In this document: piece after piece, positions 38,717 to 51,468 of the stretch
Position numbering within the stretch: the first letter of the stretch is position 1
Layout of the letters: every line of letters starts with the position of its first letter
Assembly (NCBI GenBank): GCA_015178975.1
Contig: WHVD01000001.1
Location: 434,001-498,000, forward strand
Origin: Hysterangium stoloniferum
Lineage: Eukaryota; Basidiomycota; Agaricomycetes; Hysterangiales; Hysterangiaceae
Direction of reading: 5' to 3'
DNA: 64,000 bases
Program-made: the position numbers and the translations under genes
The notes under the pieces: generated by a model
The model's input: only the letters and a program-made list of their open reading frames with translations
Database searches by the model: none
Told to the model about the DNA's origin: nothing

Positions 38717-39779
38717 ATGTTCCACTTCCCAGTATCTTCAATTCGTCCTGCCACCCAATCCCACCCCGGCTCTCCCATCACTCTGATACCTTTTCAGGTA
38801 AGTCGGTTGCCCACCAGCTTCGACTTGAGATTCAATCTATGCACTTCAGCCTGACCTTCACGGGTCCCTCTTCTTCTCGGCCTCTTCCCCATACCCCTCA
38901 CTTTACCAATATCTCCCCTTCGGCCCCTTTCCTGCTCTCCAAGACTTTCTCGCATGGTACGAACACCGTGTGGCACTCGATCAAGGATGTGTTCTCTTTT
39001 CGATAGCTCTTAGCAACATCGATCATGACGTGAAGAAGCGAGAGGACTTGGATAGCGATGAGTGGCGAGGTGACTATGTTATTGACCAGCACAAGGAGAA
39101 AGATAGGCACGACGGTAGCAATGCTTCGAAGATGACAAGGTATAATCCGGCTCCTCTTGGTACCGATACACTCGCAGGTATAGTCGGCCTTCTGAATACT
39201 GATCCTCAGAATGCGTCTGCAGAAGTAGGGTTCCTCATTGTTCTTCCTGCATTTGTGGGTCGGGGAATAGCAACGAGGGTTGTGGGGATGTTAGCAGCTT
39301 GGTGTTTGGATGTACCTGATTCAGTGACCTCGTCTTGTGGCTCCCGCACACCAATAGTCGTCTCTTCTCCTTCAGCGCCGCCCCTCGCCCTTCGCCGCCT
39401 TCAATATCAGGCTCATGCATCGAATAGCGCCTCCATCGGTGTAGCACGCAAGGCTGGCTTCGAAACTGAAGGAGTTGTGAAGTGGGTGAAAATTCTGGCA
39501 GCCAGTAAGGAGGGGCGGCGTCCCGAGAATCAACATGCTTCTGACGCCAGTGGGGAGGAACAGCATTACGTCGTGAGGGATTTGAATAATCCACGGGCTA
39601 AATCCTCCTCCAATCCCTCTTTTACTCCGGCCGTCCGGATCGATAAACATGCTTACACTTCGGCACTTTCTTGTCGCATGCACGGAGACCTGCCTTCGAG
39701 AGATACAATGCTTCTTGCGCTCTGTTGGGATGAATGGGAATTTGGAGGGGGGAGGGAGCGAGTGCGGGCTCTGATCTGA
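38717..39779 (+). CDS. GNAT family N-acetyltransferase (RimJ/RimL-like)
   Basis: Exons 38717-38797 and 38850-39779 join in phase to 336 residues. The fold signature is visible in order: a strand segment AGIVGLLNTDP, then EVGFLIVLPAFVGRGIAT with the acetyl-CoA binding loop (R-G-I-A-T), and NSASIGVARKAGFETEGVVKW, the C-terminal motif of RimJ/RimL-type acetyltransferases. The C-terminus (DTMLLALCWDEWEFG) also fits the family. Such enzymes transfer acetyl from acetyl-CoA to an amine; the substrate here is not known. A long Ser/Pro-rich insert (residues of about 195-225) sits between the binding loop and the last motif. It lies about 4.4 kb downstream of the PKS with another gene between, so a role in that pathway is not supported. 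Confidence 0.85.
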
Positions 39780-40501
39780 CGAAGCCATCAAGGATCTAGC
39801 CCATCTCTGACGTGAAAATATTCCATCAACTAGTAAACATTAAAATAACAATAATATTATTGCTTCCTTAGCAACACTAAGTTGAAGAGCCGGTACATAG
39901 TACCAGGAGGACGCTCATGTATAGAAGGTTCCATCTGGAGAGCAGTGATGCTCGGTAAGTTGTTGAGGTTGAGGAGACGTTTCCAATGCCTCGAGACTAG
40001 GAAGACTCACCTACTAAAAGTAAGGGGTTTTATGTTATTCAGCTACACTGATTTTCTTTAAAATACTTAGATTTCCCTGGCAGTTCTACAGAATTATCCG
40101 TGGAAGCGGCCAACACAACATTGACTATCCAAGCTAATATGCTTATATTTTAGACGTTTACATGGCTGACACAATGCATACGTTCCACGCACTCGAACAA
40201 GGCCACAGATGAGGCATTTATTTTTCGATATTTCACAAAGAAATAAAATGGGGCGAGTACTCCTTTCCCCTGGTAGGCGGGAATTAAGGGTTTTTGTCCC
40301 TTCCTCCACCCACCTTCAACGTTTCCTCTGACCGTGCTAGCAAAGTCACACTCTCTCATTACTACTTCAATTAATCGGTACGATGATCCAGCGTTGCTCG
40401 CCACAGAGTTCGTTCCAGATGCAACGCAGCCTTTGAGAATGGGACAAAGTATTCGAGCGAGAAATACATCCGTACTTTTGACAGAGCACCAGCTCTAGGA
40501 T
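39780..40501. other. Intergenic, nothing recognised
   Basis: No supported frame, repeat or RNA gene was found. Confidence 0.4.
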
Positions 40502-41795
40502 GTGGATAGGGAATATACGTGCAGTCAGCTGTCTTGCGATGTTATGGAATTGCACCTATCTTCAGTGCACTGGCAGAGACTTCCCATGGAACTCTTACAG
40601 ATTATGTTCGAATATTCCCAACGCTGCACGAACTTCGCCGAGCTGCGTGAGTCGGCGGACAGGATTGAAGACTTCCACGCATCTGTGGTTCTGTAAGTAT
40701 TTGTCATGGATGGTGGGTCATTATCTAAAATACACCTTGGCTATGGACGGCCGTTGTGCTCGGAATTTTCAATCGAGAAACTGCCCAGGAACTTCGACTT
40801 CGCCTTGAGCGTTCAAAAAATCTGAATGTAGATTTTTCCTACACCGGTTCAAATGGGGCCTGCAAGTGTAATAATGCATTTTGTAGCGACCTAATCTCCG
40901 CTCTCCATGAGCATATAAGAAGATTTCGAGTACTTATTTTTTTTGGTGAATTACTAGTAGATTTGGAATCCACGACCACATCTTGCCTTGTTTCCTTACG
41001 AGGTGACAACTGATTTGTCTTGTCTAAAGTTCCTTTACATGATACGTTGATGGGACAGTAACGATCTGGTAGGAGTTATACATGCACCAACACCTAAAAT
41101 ATCCGGCGTATAACTTGCGGGTTTTCGATCAATTAACATTACAATAACTTCGGTCTGTGCGCGCGAAGTCGACATCCGGCAGGGGAATATCTCAATATTT
41201 CAGAGTCCTGCCTTCCGGTCCATTCGTTCAAATCTCACCATGCTGTGGCTGACCATCGGATCTATGGTGCCTTAGAAAAATGTATCGCTCTCAAACCTTC
41301 AGTATCTCTACATCCAGCAGAACTGCTATACGCAATCTCCGGTCCGCGAACTGTTCGAAATGTGACATCTACCATCGATGAAGGTCCGTTAGTATTTTGG
41401 TGGTTCTCTGCGATCCCGCCTGCGGACATCCCGTGAGTATGGAAGGGCACGGGGATTTGTCTAACACACTCCATGTGAAAGTGACAGCCTTGGTGATGGA
41501 AGGTCCACCGACACTGTCCTCCAGCGAGAACTTACCGAGTCAAGCCTGGACAGCTCTCGTTACTCTAAACTTCGTCTATTCTAGATAAGGGGAGCGTTTT
41601 TCAGGTTCATAACGAAGGACCACCCCTCTCACCCCTGGTTGTCCAAGTCTCAAGAATATTAGTCTCCATAGCTGCACTATTCCCAAGGCGGCAAAGGTTG
41701 TGGCATTCGTTCAGTCAAGGTGTCCACCAGATGGCGAAGCTCCTAAGGTCGACGACCTTGTCATGGTTTACGTTAGTGAATGCACGCCACCATAA
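40502..41795 (+). pseudogene. F-box/LRR protein gene, probably decaying
   Basis: The first block from the ATG at 40502 contains an F-box (LPMELLQIMFEYSQ, about 40580-40625), the Skp1-binding motif of ubiquitin ligase adaptors. Later blocks in changing frames match the usual layout of basidiomycete F-box proteins: TPWLW then AVVLGIF and RLRLERSKNLNVDFS (about 40730-40840), a leucine-rich stretch ALVTLNFVY (about 41550-41580), and PSLKNISLHSCTIPK followed by VVAFVQSRCPPDGE up to a stop at 41793-41795. Some frame changes can be explained by GT-AG introns. At 40730-40745 no splice site joins the two good halves, which suggests a frameshift. Either it is a pseudogene or I have missed part of the intron structure. 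Confidence 0.55.
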
Positions 41796-43200
41796 TTCGA
41801 GAATTCTCCGGAAATCATGGCGCTTTCATCAGGAAAGCGGGAAGATCAGTAAGTATGCCGTCTATATTGTCTAGAGCCATCTAGGAGAGCTAGCTAGCTC
41901 GGTTAGACTCGGCTAGACACACTACTTTCGCGAGATCCCCATTTACTAGTCGGTATAAAAGCTTACTATAGATCTAGGGAGTCTAGGGAGTCTAAGGAGT
42001 CTACATAATGGGTGTAGACATTCCCAAATCCCTGATGTTCCCAGAGCCATTACTGCTCCGTGACAGTCTCTGTCGTGTCTTCAAACGTTTACTTGGAGTG
42101 TAAGAAATCGTGTTATATTGGGTGAATAAGTGCAGATACCTATTCTGAAAGTCTTAGCCAAGCCCAAATTATGAATTTCTTCAGCCGCACTATTTTGTAC
42201 TAGATATAACAAAACGTAAAGGATTTTTTTATCGGGTCAACTACCCACTGAGTTTATGTGCTTTAGGGGACATAGTTAACCACTCAGTAAAAAAGGAAAA
42301 TGTTAACAAGTTATCCAAGTCGTGCTGGTTCTCCTGCCATACCACTAGAATATCGTGCGCTCCCAATGCGCTCCAGGTTCATCATCAGCCACTGGTAGGA
42401 GAAGCTCATCCCACCGGCAGAGACTGCTAGATAAGCGTCTGTAAACCCAGTCTTTATTTCAACTGTAGCCACGCGACCATTATTTTTGTTATTATTCGAT
42501 AATGACAGGATAGTTGGGCAACACCTCGAAGAGGCGGAAGACGAGTTATTACTTTGGACCCATGTTATCATGTTTATATTTTGTCGCTTGTATCTTTTTG
42601 TGTGTAGTAGGGAATGGTCAAGGATATATCTTTGTTGAGTGGGAAAAGGCTCAATGACGCTTGGAATTTGCATTCTACCAATAAAAGATTTAGATCAAAG
42701 TCTCGGGGCCGGGGAAAGACGATCGATATTGTCCATCAACAATATCTCTTTTTTTCATTCTAGAGACCAGGGATCATTTCAGATTATAATTTTTAGTGAG
42801 TAGTGAGATTATCCTCGCATCCTAGACCAGCGGACCACCGCTTAGGTAGATTAGTTCTGTCTGAAAGTAATGTTCTTTTATTACGTTCGGATATGCGTGC
42901 TGGTAGGAACGGGGATGTTTCCGTAAACTCCACGCTACCTGACAGCAATAAAACGGGAATTAACCAGACTTCAAATGTTGACCTGACGGGAGAATTACGT
43001 GGTGTTGAGCATGGCACCGTTACTCCATACTCCCTCCCCTCCATCCACCCAGTCGAATATTTAAAATGCCCCATTATGGGTATATTTATTCTATCATCTA
43101 GATGAAATACTTATTTCGTGAGAGGCTCTCATACAGCGCGGGGGAGGGGGGTGTCAAGGGAGGCGGAGATGTATTATACTCTGTCGAAAATTTTATTGAC
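41796..43200. other. Intergenic with CTAG-rich short repeats
   Basis: GGGAGTCTA-like units occur three to four times around 41975-42005, next to CTAGCTAGCTCGG-type sequence at 41880-41915. No gene was recognised. Confidence 0.4.
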
Positions 43201-44460
43201 CACAGAACACGGCCTTATGCTGTGTACAAGACAGGAGGAGCTTTCAGGAAGAGAGACCCCCACTGGCAAGGGAGGGGGCGGATATAGTCCAATCAATCCA
43301 ACCAGATATGATCCATGTCAATCCTAAGAATAGAACACTAAGGCTCCCAACCCGTTTCCACACAAATAATGCTGGTGAAATTGTGGCTGTAATAGTCCTA
43401 GCCCAGAATACCCCCCTAAACGTAAATGTAGAGATTCACACTGATTCACAATATCATGATGTATAGTATTGATTCCCTGACTAAAAACCTCCAAAAGAAA
43501 GGATGACGCAGGTTGGCAAGGGGCCACAAATGAGGAGTTATTGTGTTGCACTGTGGAATAACTGTGGAGGAGGATTGCCCCAATGATTTTTGTCAAAGTA
43601 AACAGGCATAGTGGGGTTTCTGGCAACGAAGGGGCTGATAGGCAAGCAGATGAGGGGGCTAAGAAAGATATGACTAGTTTGTTGAACATAGATATACCTG
43701 AGGAATAATACTTGGAAGGGATTAAACTAAAGAAGCGACACAATCCGCCCTGTATCGTGCGATCTTAGAATTGAGGAAAACAGTAACTAGAGTGAGTACT
43801 GACAACATGTTGGTCAGAATTAGTTCTGAAGTAGAAGAGTGGACCGGCCGACTCCCTAATTTTGGGCAGATTTGGACTGCATCAAGGTTGAGAAGAAGAA
43901 TAATTAGTAGAAGCGTCCGAAATTTTCTATGGAGATCATTGCATGATTCTTACCAGTTAGGGAGGTAGTGGCTAAATGTTCAAGGTTTTGAGGATAGGGC
44001 AGAATGTCCGGTGTGCTAATGCACGGAATATATACTAGCCTAGGGGCAAGAAGAAATTTAGAGAATCCTGAGCAAGCCCGGAACAGGAGAGGTGAATCGT
44101 GGCCAACAGTGACAATGGGAACAATTTTCGGTAGTAGTTTGGCGGACTACAAGACTAAAGAAGGGAAACCAGATAAGGGAAAAAACAAACTTCTCCTAAT
44201 ACTAATGTCAGAAAGTGCTTATACTATTTGGAAGTTGAGGTGTGTGTAGAGAATCAGCTGGGAAGAAATGGTCCAAGAATATTAATATCCATAGTTGCAC
44301 ATTCTCAAGAGCAAAAAAAACAGACTTTGTGTGTACATCGGATATTTAATTACCGCACAACGCGACCTAAAACAAGGCACGGTATGGTTTTGAATTTCTG
44401 TGCACATGTCAGGTTGATGCGATTCTCGGTTAGTGTGCATGTGTCTGCCTGTCAATAATG
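43200..44460 (+). mobile_element. LINE remnant: RNase H and C-terminal region
   Basis: Frames broken by stops and shifts encode the end of a non-LTR retrotransposon polyprotein. Around 43325-43460 the RNase H start is readable (LRLPTRFHTNNAGEIVAV, then EIHTDSQY). Its last motif follows at about 43590-43660 (VNRHSGVSGNEGADRQADEGA). Downstream, 43830-44250 reads NFLWRSLHDSYQLGR, EDRAECPVC and SESAYTIWKLR, the zinc-finger-like tail that follows RNase H in basidiomycete LINEs. Reverse transcriptase and endonuclease are missing, so this is a 5'-truncated dead copy. Confidence 0.75.
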
Positions 44461-45698
44461 ATGATCGATTTTATCAGAGTCGACCACAAATTTATTCTAC
44501 ACTGTAAGGTGTGTTATAAGTGCAGCTGGGTCCATATATATGTGTTTATAATGGCACGAACATGCTGCGCCATCTGAGGTGCACTGTCGATGGACCGCGT
44601 TTAACTGGCGCGATAGTTCTGTTCCATGAGGCAGAAGCAGTGTGATGTGGAATCTGGACTCTAATTGACGCGATTTGACAGTGAGAAATTCATGCGAAAC
44701 GAAATCGTGCCGCTTGACCGAAAACTTATAATAATTATGGTCCTATGGAATCATTGTTGAAGTTTCTCTGAGTGAGGGCACGGTACTCGTTGTAAAGGGA
44801 TAAGGACTAAACATATACAAATAGACCTTATATGTACTTAGTAACTCAGTACAATTACTCCTCTGATCATGAGAGCACCGGATCCAAAACCCCGGACGAC
44901 CAAAACTGACCTTGATATGAATATTATAATCGCATCAAGGGTCGAGGCCATCACTGAAGGCTAGACACTTTGATTGATGATATTTGGTAACGGGAAACTA
45001 TGGCCTTTTTCTCGGGTTACACATGTCAGCGTTAGTGGTTGGCCTCCCTCAGGGCTGCAATCGTCCCTTCACAATGCTTATGTTCAGGACTGTCTTGTAC
45101 TCGCAGACGAATTCGGTCGGTGCTGGTCATTTAGATGCTCTTCTTTGAATTGCTATATTAAAAATAATCATAAATACACACCACTGACTATTGTCAGGAA
45201 AAATCCCAATAGTGAATCATATAAGCGGTACCTGTTTATGATATTTCCGAAGACGCTCCAATCTTTAAAAAACAACAATTGAAAGGAACATCGAAACGGC
45301 TACTCGGACATCCCGTATTACCGACACACTGAGGTATATGAGGAATATATTCTCGACAGAAAAAAAATATTAATATCAAATGAACGGTTTTAATATCGCC
45401 AGACGAAACCAGACCATCTGATTCTGGCTTTGACGATTTTGAGAAGGCCAGGCACTTGTTACAGGCACTGGGGGATTTCATGAAGCTTCTTTCTTCTGTC
45501 ATCAGTGGGTAAACAAGGCACACAAGTAGTCTAGGTAACGTTGTTTGAGACCCAACTTCAAAAGAGCACCGTGCCCATGAGCGATGCCTGTTCCCCACCC
45601 TTCCTCTTCTCAGCTCAGATACATTTCCCGTTTACGCATACTCACGCGCACACAAGCACCACACTCGTTTTTGCATTTCATAAATCTAGAGCAACGCT
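44461..45698. other. Intergenic, nothing recognised
   Basis: No supported frame or repeat was found before the DUF1996 gene start at 45699. Confidence 0.4.
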
Positions 45699-48185
45699 AT
45701 GGCCAATTTTGGATGCTCACTGTGGCTCATGGCAGCAATAAGCTGCGTTAATGCCTTTTTCCTCATGGGAGTTGGTAAGTACATGCCAAAGCTTTAATTA
45801 TAATTTAAATGTCATAAAACGACCCAGATAAGATTGTAATGGAACGTATAGACCCAATTGTCAATCCCAATGGGATAGCTACCCATGCTCATATAGGTTC
45901 GTCATTACATCCAATATCTGTCTCATAAACCTATAATTGACGATTACTACAGTTGGGGGCGGTGGTAATTTCGGACCTGTGCTCAGTACTGAAATTCTCA
46001 GGCAAAGTAAATGCACATCCACACCTATCAGCGAGGACAAAAGCAGCTATTGGACAGACGTAAGTAATAACTCGCATTGCCTTTATGTTTTGAAGTAATA
46101 TAGTCATCTCCTAGACCATGTATTTCCAGTAAGAAATGAGCGGAACACTGCTTGCTCCCCAAATTTACGTGTTATTTACTAGATGGAAGAATGGCTCTTT
46201 TACCAGTCTTGACGGTGGTTTTGTTATGTGAGCTAAACATTAGACCAGTTTGGTCGTTTTGCTAACTTGCCCAATTAACTAGCTGTATGTTTACTACGCG
46301 ACATATTCCATCAAAAAATCATTACGCTACCACTCAGATTATCTTTACCCTGGTAACGTCCCTGCTGGCACTGTCACTGCATTCCCGGACGACGTCAGTC
46401 TTTAAATAACGTCGTGCATCAAATAATTCATAAATTATTACAGTTCCGCATGATTTCTGGGACCCCGACCTTGCGTACTTACAATGCCAGCAGTTTCGCT
46501 CAACAGGCTATCACATTCCTTTGCCTGGACTTCAATGGAGTATCCACTAAGCACAACGAGATTCCAACTGGCATGCATTGCCCAAGTGGAATCCGAGCTC
46601 AAGTCGTACGCATTACTGTCTTGTTGCACCGTTATGCTTCTGAAAGAGATCCCAACAGAACTTTCCCAGTTGTTGGGATGGAATTAATGTGGACTCGCCG
46701 GATCATAAATCGCATGTTGCTTTCCCAAGTGGAGGTCCTGACAGTGGAAGCTGCTCCGATCCGAAATATCCAAAAACCCTTCCTCGTATCTTCATGGAGG
46801 TAATGTAGACGCTACTTGATGGATTGCGGAAATCCTCATTTTTGTCATAAAAGTTGTACTGGAATACAGGAAATTTCGATTACAGTCAGGCCATGCGCCC
46901 AGAACAGCCATTTGTGTAATTCTTTCTCGTTTTATTCCACTTAAAGCCTAGGCTTATTTAATCCATTTTTATAGCCTTTCTCAGGGTGATGCTACAGGGT
47001 ATGGACATCACGCGGACTACTTTAACGGTTGGCAGGAAGGCGTTCTGCAGCGTGTCGTAGACGAGTGCACCTGCCCCGAGTTTGGAGACCCTACGTGCTG
47101 TGCACAAAAGGGGTACGCCAAATAATTGGATCTTAAGATTTTGCCAGTCATATCTGAATGTTCTTTCTAGAATCTTCACCTACAACTCAGCCGGAAACAA
47201 ATGTCCCATTACTCCCACCGTTAATGAGCAAGGTAGATCTTCATTTGATGGTTCCTACTAGACGAATCTATTAATCCTCCCATCAGTCCTCGGAACATTG
47301 GATAAGCTTCCGGGAAATAATCCTGTCACCGGCGCCGGTGCTGTCGTGCCTGTGCCTGCCCCTCCGTCACCTGCGCCTCCGACTCCCCCCAAAGTAACGC
47401 CAACCATTGCTAAACCCACCACCACCCCCGTCAGCGAGCCATCCACGTCCCTGTCCACGTCCCCAACGACCTCCAGCACCCCGTCTGTGTCCCCTACGGA
47501 TGGCCAGTTGAACACCCCGATTGCGAGTCCCCCCGACAACAACCGGCCTGTAGTTCTATCTACACCCGTTCCTAGTCCTACTACCTCCACGGACGGCAAT
47601 GGAAATAGACCGGTTCCCAGCTCAACTTCCTCGGCGTTGGATCCCCAGTCTACTGACGGAGGCGACGATGAAGACTGCGATGAGGATGAACCTCCCGCGA
47701 CTGTGGTTCCATCTCCACCTGTTCCTACGACTGTGGTTCTATCTCCACCCGTTCCTACGACTGTGTCTCCATCTCCACCCGTTCCTAGTTCTACTGACGA
47801 AGGTGACGAAGAAGACAGCGACGAGGACGATCCGACCGTGACCGGATCAGCTAAATTCCAGGCTGCGTCTCCTACGACCCCTACCACGACCCCTACCACG
47901 ACCTCCCCTACCACGACCCCTCCTACCGCGATCAAGCCCGCTCCGCCCCTTGTTACAATGATCAAGAACGGTCAGAAATGTATTGTTAGGCCAGGGAGTG
48001 AGCCCCCTACATTGTACAAGACGGCGAGGAAGGTGTCCCCAGCGTACGTATATCTGTTCATTACTTGGTATAAATCCCATATTCTGATCCCCTGCCAAAG
48101 CACTTGGAATGTTGCACGTTCTAAGTTCATCAGCCATAGGAAAGCTCATCGTCACTTCCAGAGGATGATTGACGTGGATTTCTAA
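45699..48185 (+). CDS. DUF1996 secreted protein with long Pro/Thr-rich tail
   Basis: Thirteen exons join in phase to 607 residues: 45699-45774, 45828-45896, 45953-46059, 46115-46128, 46183-46222, 46283-46393, 46444-46605, 46659-46799, 46854-46915, 46975-47112, 47171-47232, 47287-48043 and 48101-48185. The N-terminus is a signal peptide ending Val-Asn-Ala. The DUF1996 core follows with RIDPIVNPNGIATHAHIVGG, FRMISGTPTLRTYN, CPSGIRAQV, FPSCWDGINVDSPDHKSH, YPKTLPRIF, GYGHHADYFNGW and a Cys-rich CTCPEFGDPTCC. The last 260 residues are a low-complexity Pro/Thr/Ser tail with acidic patches and repeated VPTTV-type units, typical of O-glycosylated cell-wall or secreted proteins, then a short basic end (SHRKAHRH). 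The function of DUF1996 is unknown. The donor at 46223 (GTTATG) is unusual, but the paralogue at 11796-13656 has a GT at the same place. Intron 12 is 57 nt and open, so retention would add 19 residues without a stop. Confidence 0.87.
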
Positions 48186-48647
48186 ACCCTTTTCCTTTGC
48201 TACAGCCAGCCTGATGCTTCTTTTTGTTACTACTTGCTATTCGCAACGATAGTCGGGAACAACGTTGTGGGAAGTGCAGAGGCAGTGACCTCTACTAGTA
48301 GTGTTATCGTCCATGTTGTTGTCTCAATATTTTTGCCACTCATGTCACTTTCATGTACCTTTTGGGCATATACAGAATCTAGAGAGATTAGTATATTTTT
48401 ATGAAGGGGGTGGGAGGGAATATTTGTGAGAAGGACATCAACACCTCATGAGGTTGACTCAATTAACTCGGCCTCCCCCGACGAAATGGCCCCGTGAGGC
48501 AGCCAATTGAATAGAGATTTGAACTTGTCCTCTATCAGAATGTTAAGGCCAAGCACTCTGGCCCGGCAGGGACCGGATAGATTATTGATATTGTGCAATA
48601 TACTTTTCTTGTGTTTTGGAGACCACCTCAGATTATGATGATGGTCG
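48186..48647. other. Intergenic, nothing recognised
   Basis: Short gap between the DUF1996 gene and the hAT element. The only notable sequence is the 8-bp hAT target duplicate at its right edge. Confidence 0.4.
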
Positions 48648-48655
48648 ATTCTGTC

Positions 48656-50318
48656 TAGTGGTTTGCAAGGCCGGGCCCAAGCCCGAAAGCCCCGGCTGCC
48701 GAGCCCTCAAAGCCCGAGCCGAGCCGAGCCTTCACAAGGCTCAGGCGGCCCGAGGGCTCAGCCCAGGATTTTGAAAGCCTGAGCCGAGCCCTTGGGCCCG
48801 GGCTTTTAGTCATACATCATGGTGCTCCACTTGGTTCAACTGTACAGTTTTCAACTGCCCTGACCAAAACGGTTCAAGAGACCCAGATTCGAGGTAACTT
48901 CCAATGGCAAAGGGTGCTACATCAATGCCATCAGTGCCATCAGTGTCCCGCCCCAAATGGGGTTTACATCCAGCAAGCAAAGTTGTCGACCCAGCAAACA
49001 TTGCATCTGCTTAGCTGTGCTCTCACAAAGATGCTATCAATGCAAGAAGGATGGCTGAAGCTGCTGAGGCTGCTAGTGGTCAAGATACAACAAGATCAAC
49101 ACTAGAAACATCTGGGCGGACATCACCAATTCTACCAACAACTGTCACTTCATTGCTGGAACTACCCACAACTGGCAAGTGTTCAAACCTGACGATTGAG
49201 GGTGGTGATGACTCTGACAATGATCAAGACCTGATTAGGCATCGTACATCATGCCTTGCTTGAGTTGTTTTTGGTTACTAACTCTTGAAACCTAGGGAGC
49301 AAAATGTCACAACACTTAATCATTATCAATGAGAGTGATGAGGAAAGGCAAGGTGTTTCAGAAAATTCACCAGAGCAAGGCAAGACATTCTCATTCAGAT
49401 AATATAGTAGACTGAATTATAAACCATAATCTGCCACCAGAGAGTTGTCAATCACAAGCCATTGACAAAGATGGTTTTCTCATCAATGTGGACATCCAAC
49501 CTATTCAGGGAACGTTACACAGAGATGTATATAGGTAACCCAGTGCCACCACCAAATTGGACAGGAAGCTTGACGACACGCAAAGTCGGGATCTTGCTTT
49601 GTGAACTATCAGACGATGAAGATGATGCAGACACAGATATACAGAATGCTCACACTGACCCAAATGACCCATGGCATGAAGACTTCAAGGGCTACTTACA
49701 TTCAAGGGATGAACTTGGGGCCATGACAATTGTCGAATGGTGGGGGGTATGGATGTGTCTTGTATACTATATGTGATATACTCATGCTGTCATCACAGTG
49801 GAATTCAACCAGGTACCCAGTCTGGGCCTCACTAGCTTGGGACTACCTTCCTGTCATGGCATCATCTGTCTCTAGTGAACGTGCATTTTTGTCAGCTGGA
49901 ATAACTATCAGCAAATGTCGTAGTCGGCTCAAACCTGACATTGTTGAGGCTTTACAGTTCCTCAAGTGCCTCCATCACTGAGAACTGATCTACTGAGAAG
50001 AACCAAGCACAATCTTGGAGTGTGTTGAGGGGAGTGGGGAGCCTGGGAGTTGGGATGACTTCATTGGAGACCTTGAAGATGATGAAGGCTTTGAGGATTT
50101 AGATGATGAGGAGGTTTTTGTTCAAAGTGTTGTGTAGGTACAACATCAGAGAAATTAAACACATTTTTCCCCCTAGAGCCACGGCCTGAGCCTGAGCCAA
50201 GCCTGAGCCGAGCCTGAGCCCTCTACCTGGGCTCAGCTTGAGGTTTAGGAAAGCCTGAGCCCTACTAAGCTGAGCCCAAGCCAGGGTTTTGAGCTGAGCC
50301 AGGCCCTGCAAACCACTA
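48656..50318 (+). mobile_element. hAT DNA transposon with 8-bp target duplication
   Basis: The 1663-bp element is flanked by ATTCTGTC at 48648-48655 and 50319-50326, the 8-bp duplication typical of hAT. Its ends are inverted repeats: TAGTGGTTTGCAAGGCC at the left, and TAGTGGTTTGCAGGGCC when the right end is reverse-complemented. Both ends carry dense GAGCC-type subterminal repeats (48665-48815 and 50170-50305), as seen in many fungal hAT elements. The internal transposase is incomplete, so the copy is non-autonomous. Confidence 0.92.
49462..49981 (+). pseudogene. hAT transposase C-terminal (dimerisation) remnant
   Basis: Two exons, 49462-49746 and 49799-49981 (52-nt GT-AG intron), read in phase. 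The second gives RYPVWASLAWDYLPVMASSV followed by SSERAFLSAGI and SRLKPDIVEALQFLKCL, the hAT C-terminal dimerisation region. The N-terminal BED finger and most of the catalytic core upstream (48900-49450) are lost or broken by stops. Confidence 0.8.
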
Positions 50319-50326
50319 ATTCTGTC

Positions 50327-51219
50327 ACAACATGGCTACCCATGACACACTTGGTAGGAGTTCAAGATTGGTAGAAAATTTGTTATGACCAATCTATTCA
50401 TCCAATTGGGACTTGGTAATACCTAGGAAATACTGAACATTACGTAGAGACTACTACTGAACATGCCATGGTCCGACCACCCTTGATAATCACACTCAAA
50501 TGAACAATAACATCTACAGCCTTACCTCCATATTCCCTATTTCCATAGGAAAATTAACATTTGCTGACTATTTCAGGCAGAATATTGACTTGAAATCACT
50601 CTTGACATATTTGAAAGTCTGTCAGAAACGTATATTACATCGATGGTCATACACCCTTGAGATCGAAATAAAATCTGTGCATGATACAACTAGTAAGCTA
50701 CACTGGAAAGATCTCTCAGGTACAACCATCATATGTGTCAATACCCAATGCAGATTCTAACAGGTTCTATTCATACATGGTGCATTCAGAATGACATTAT
50801 GTTTTGAATGAAACAGTAAAGAGATATTCTCGTACATATTGCATCAAGTCATTCTACTGAGTTACTTGTGTCGGAAAAGTCCGAAAATCCCTGGTTGGAT
50901 GCTGATTTACTTGATACTGGCTGTTCAGGTCCTGAACAGGTGTCAAGCTGGCTGATTGTGCCTGGTGCACCCAGGTATCAGGCTGGCGGTGCTCAGCACA
51001 CAAAAACCTGGCTCCCTGCCAAAGGGTCATGCAGCCTGCCACAAGGTCACACAGCCTGAACTTTATATCATTGTCATGTGAGTGTCATGTGCCCTCATCA
51101 TGTATAGAAATAACTATAGAAAATGAATTAAGAAAAATAGAAAAATAAAACTAAATGTTAATTTTTAAATAGTGCCCTGACATTACCTACACACAGAGCA
51201 TCTGCACAGATCTTAGTCA
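50327..51219. other. Unidentified repeat-rich DNA
   Basis: No gene was recognised. A block at 50870-51060 is rich in CAGGCTGG and CACAGCCTG-like words. Confidence 0.35.
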
Positions 51220-51468
51220 GTGTTAAGTTCCGAACATAAAGGATAAGTTCCGAGGAAGTCCCATGGAGGTTTCTGGTAATTTATTCTGAACACACTTTTT
51301 CCTGGGAATTGTCCCATGGAGTCCCCAGGTAATAGGTCTGGGGAGTTTCTGGGGATTAGTAGTACAAGGAGTGTGGTATCAGAATAATTACCAGAAGAGT
51401 AACACTGAGATGGACTTGGCTTCAGCTTATGGGCTGTGCCCTCGTACACTCATTCTGTCAGGGCAATA
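51220..51468 (-). mobile_element. LTR fragment
   Basis: Read on the minus strand it ends GTTCGGAACTTAACA at 51220 and contains, at 51411-51445, the ATAAGCTGAAGCCAAGTCC motif shared by the LTRs in this window. The 5' part is missing. TGCCCTGACA (from about 51174) and TGTCAGGGCA (to about 51468) form a 10-bp inverted pair around it, whose meaning is unclear. Confidence 0.5.

Noticed and set aside
41210..41245. GTTCAAATCTC resembling a tRNA B box
   Set aside because: No A box or cloverleaf could be built around it, and the stretch fits the F-box gene better.
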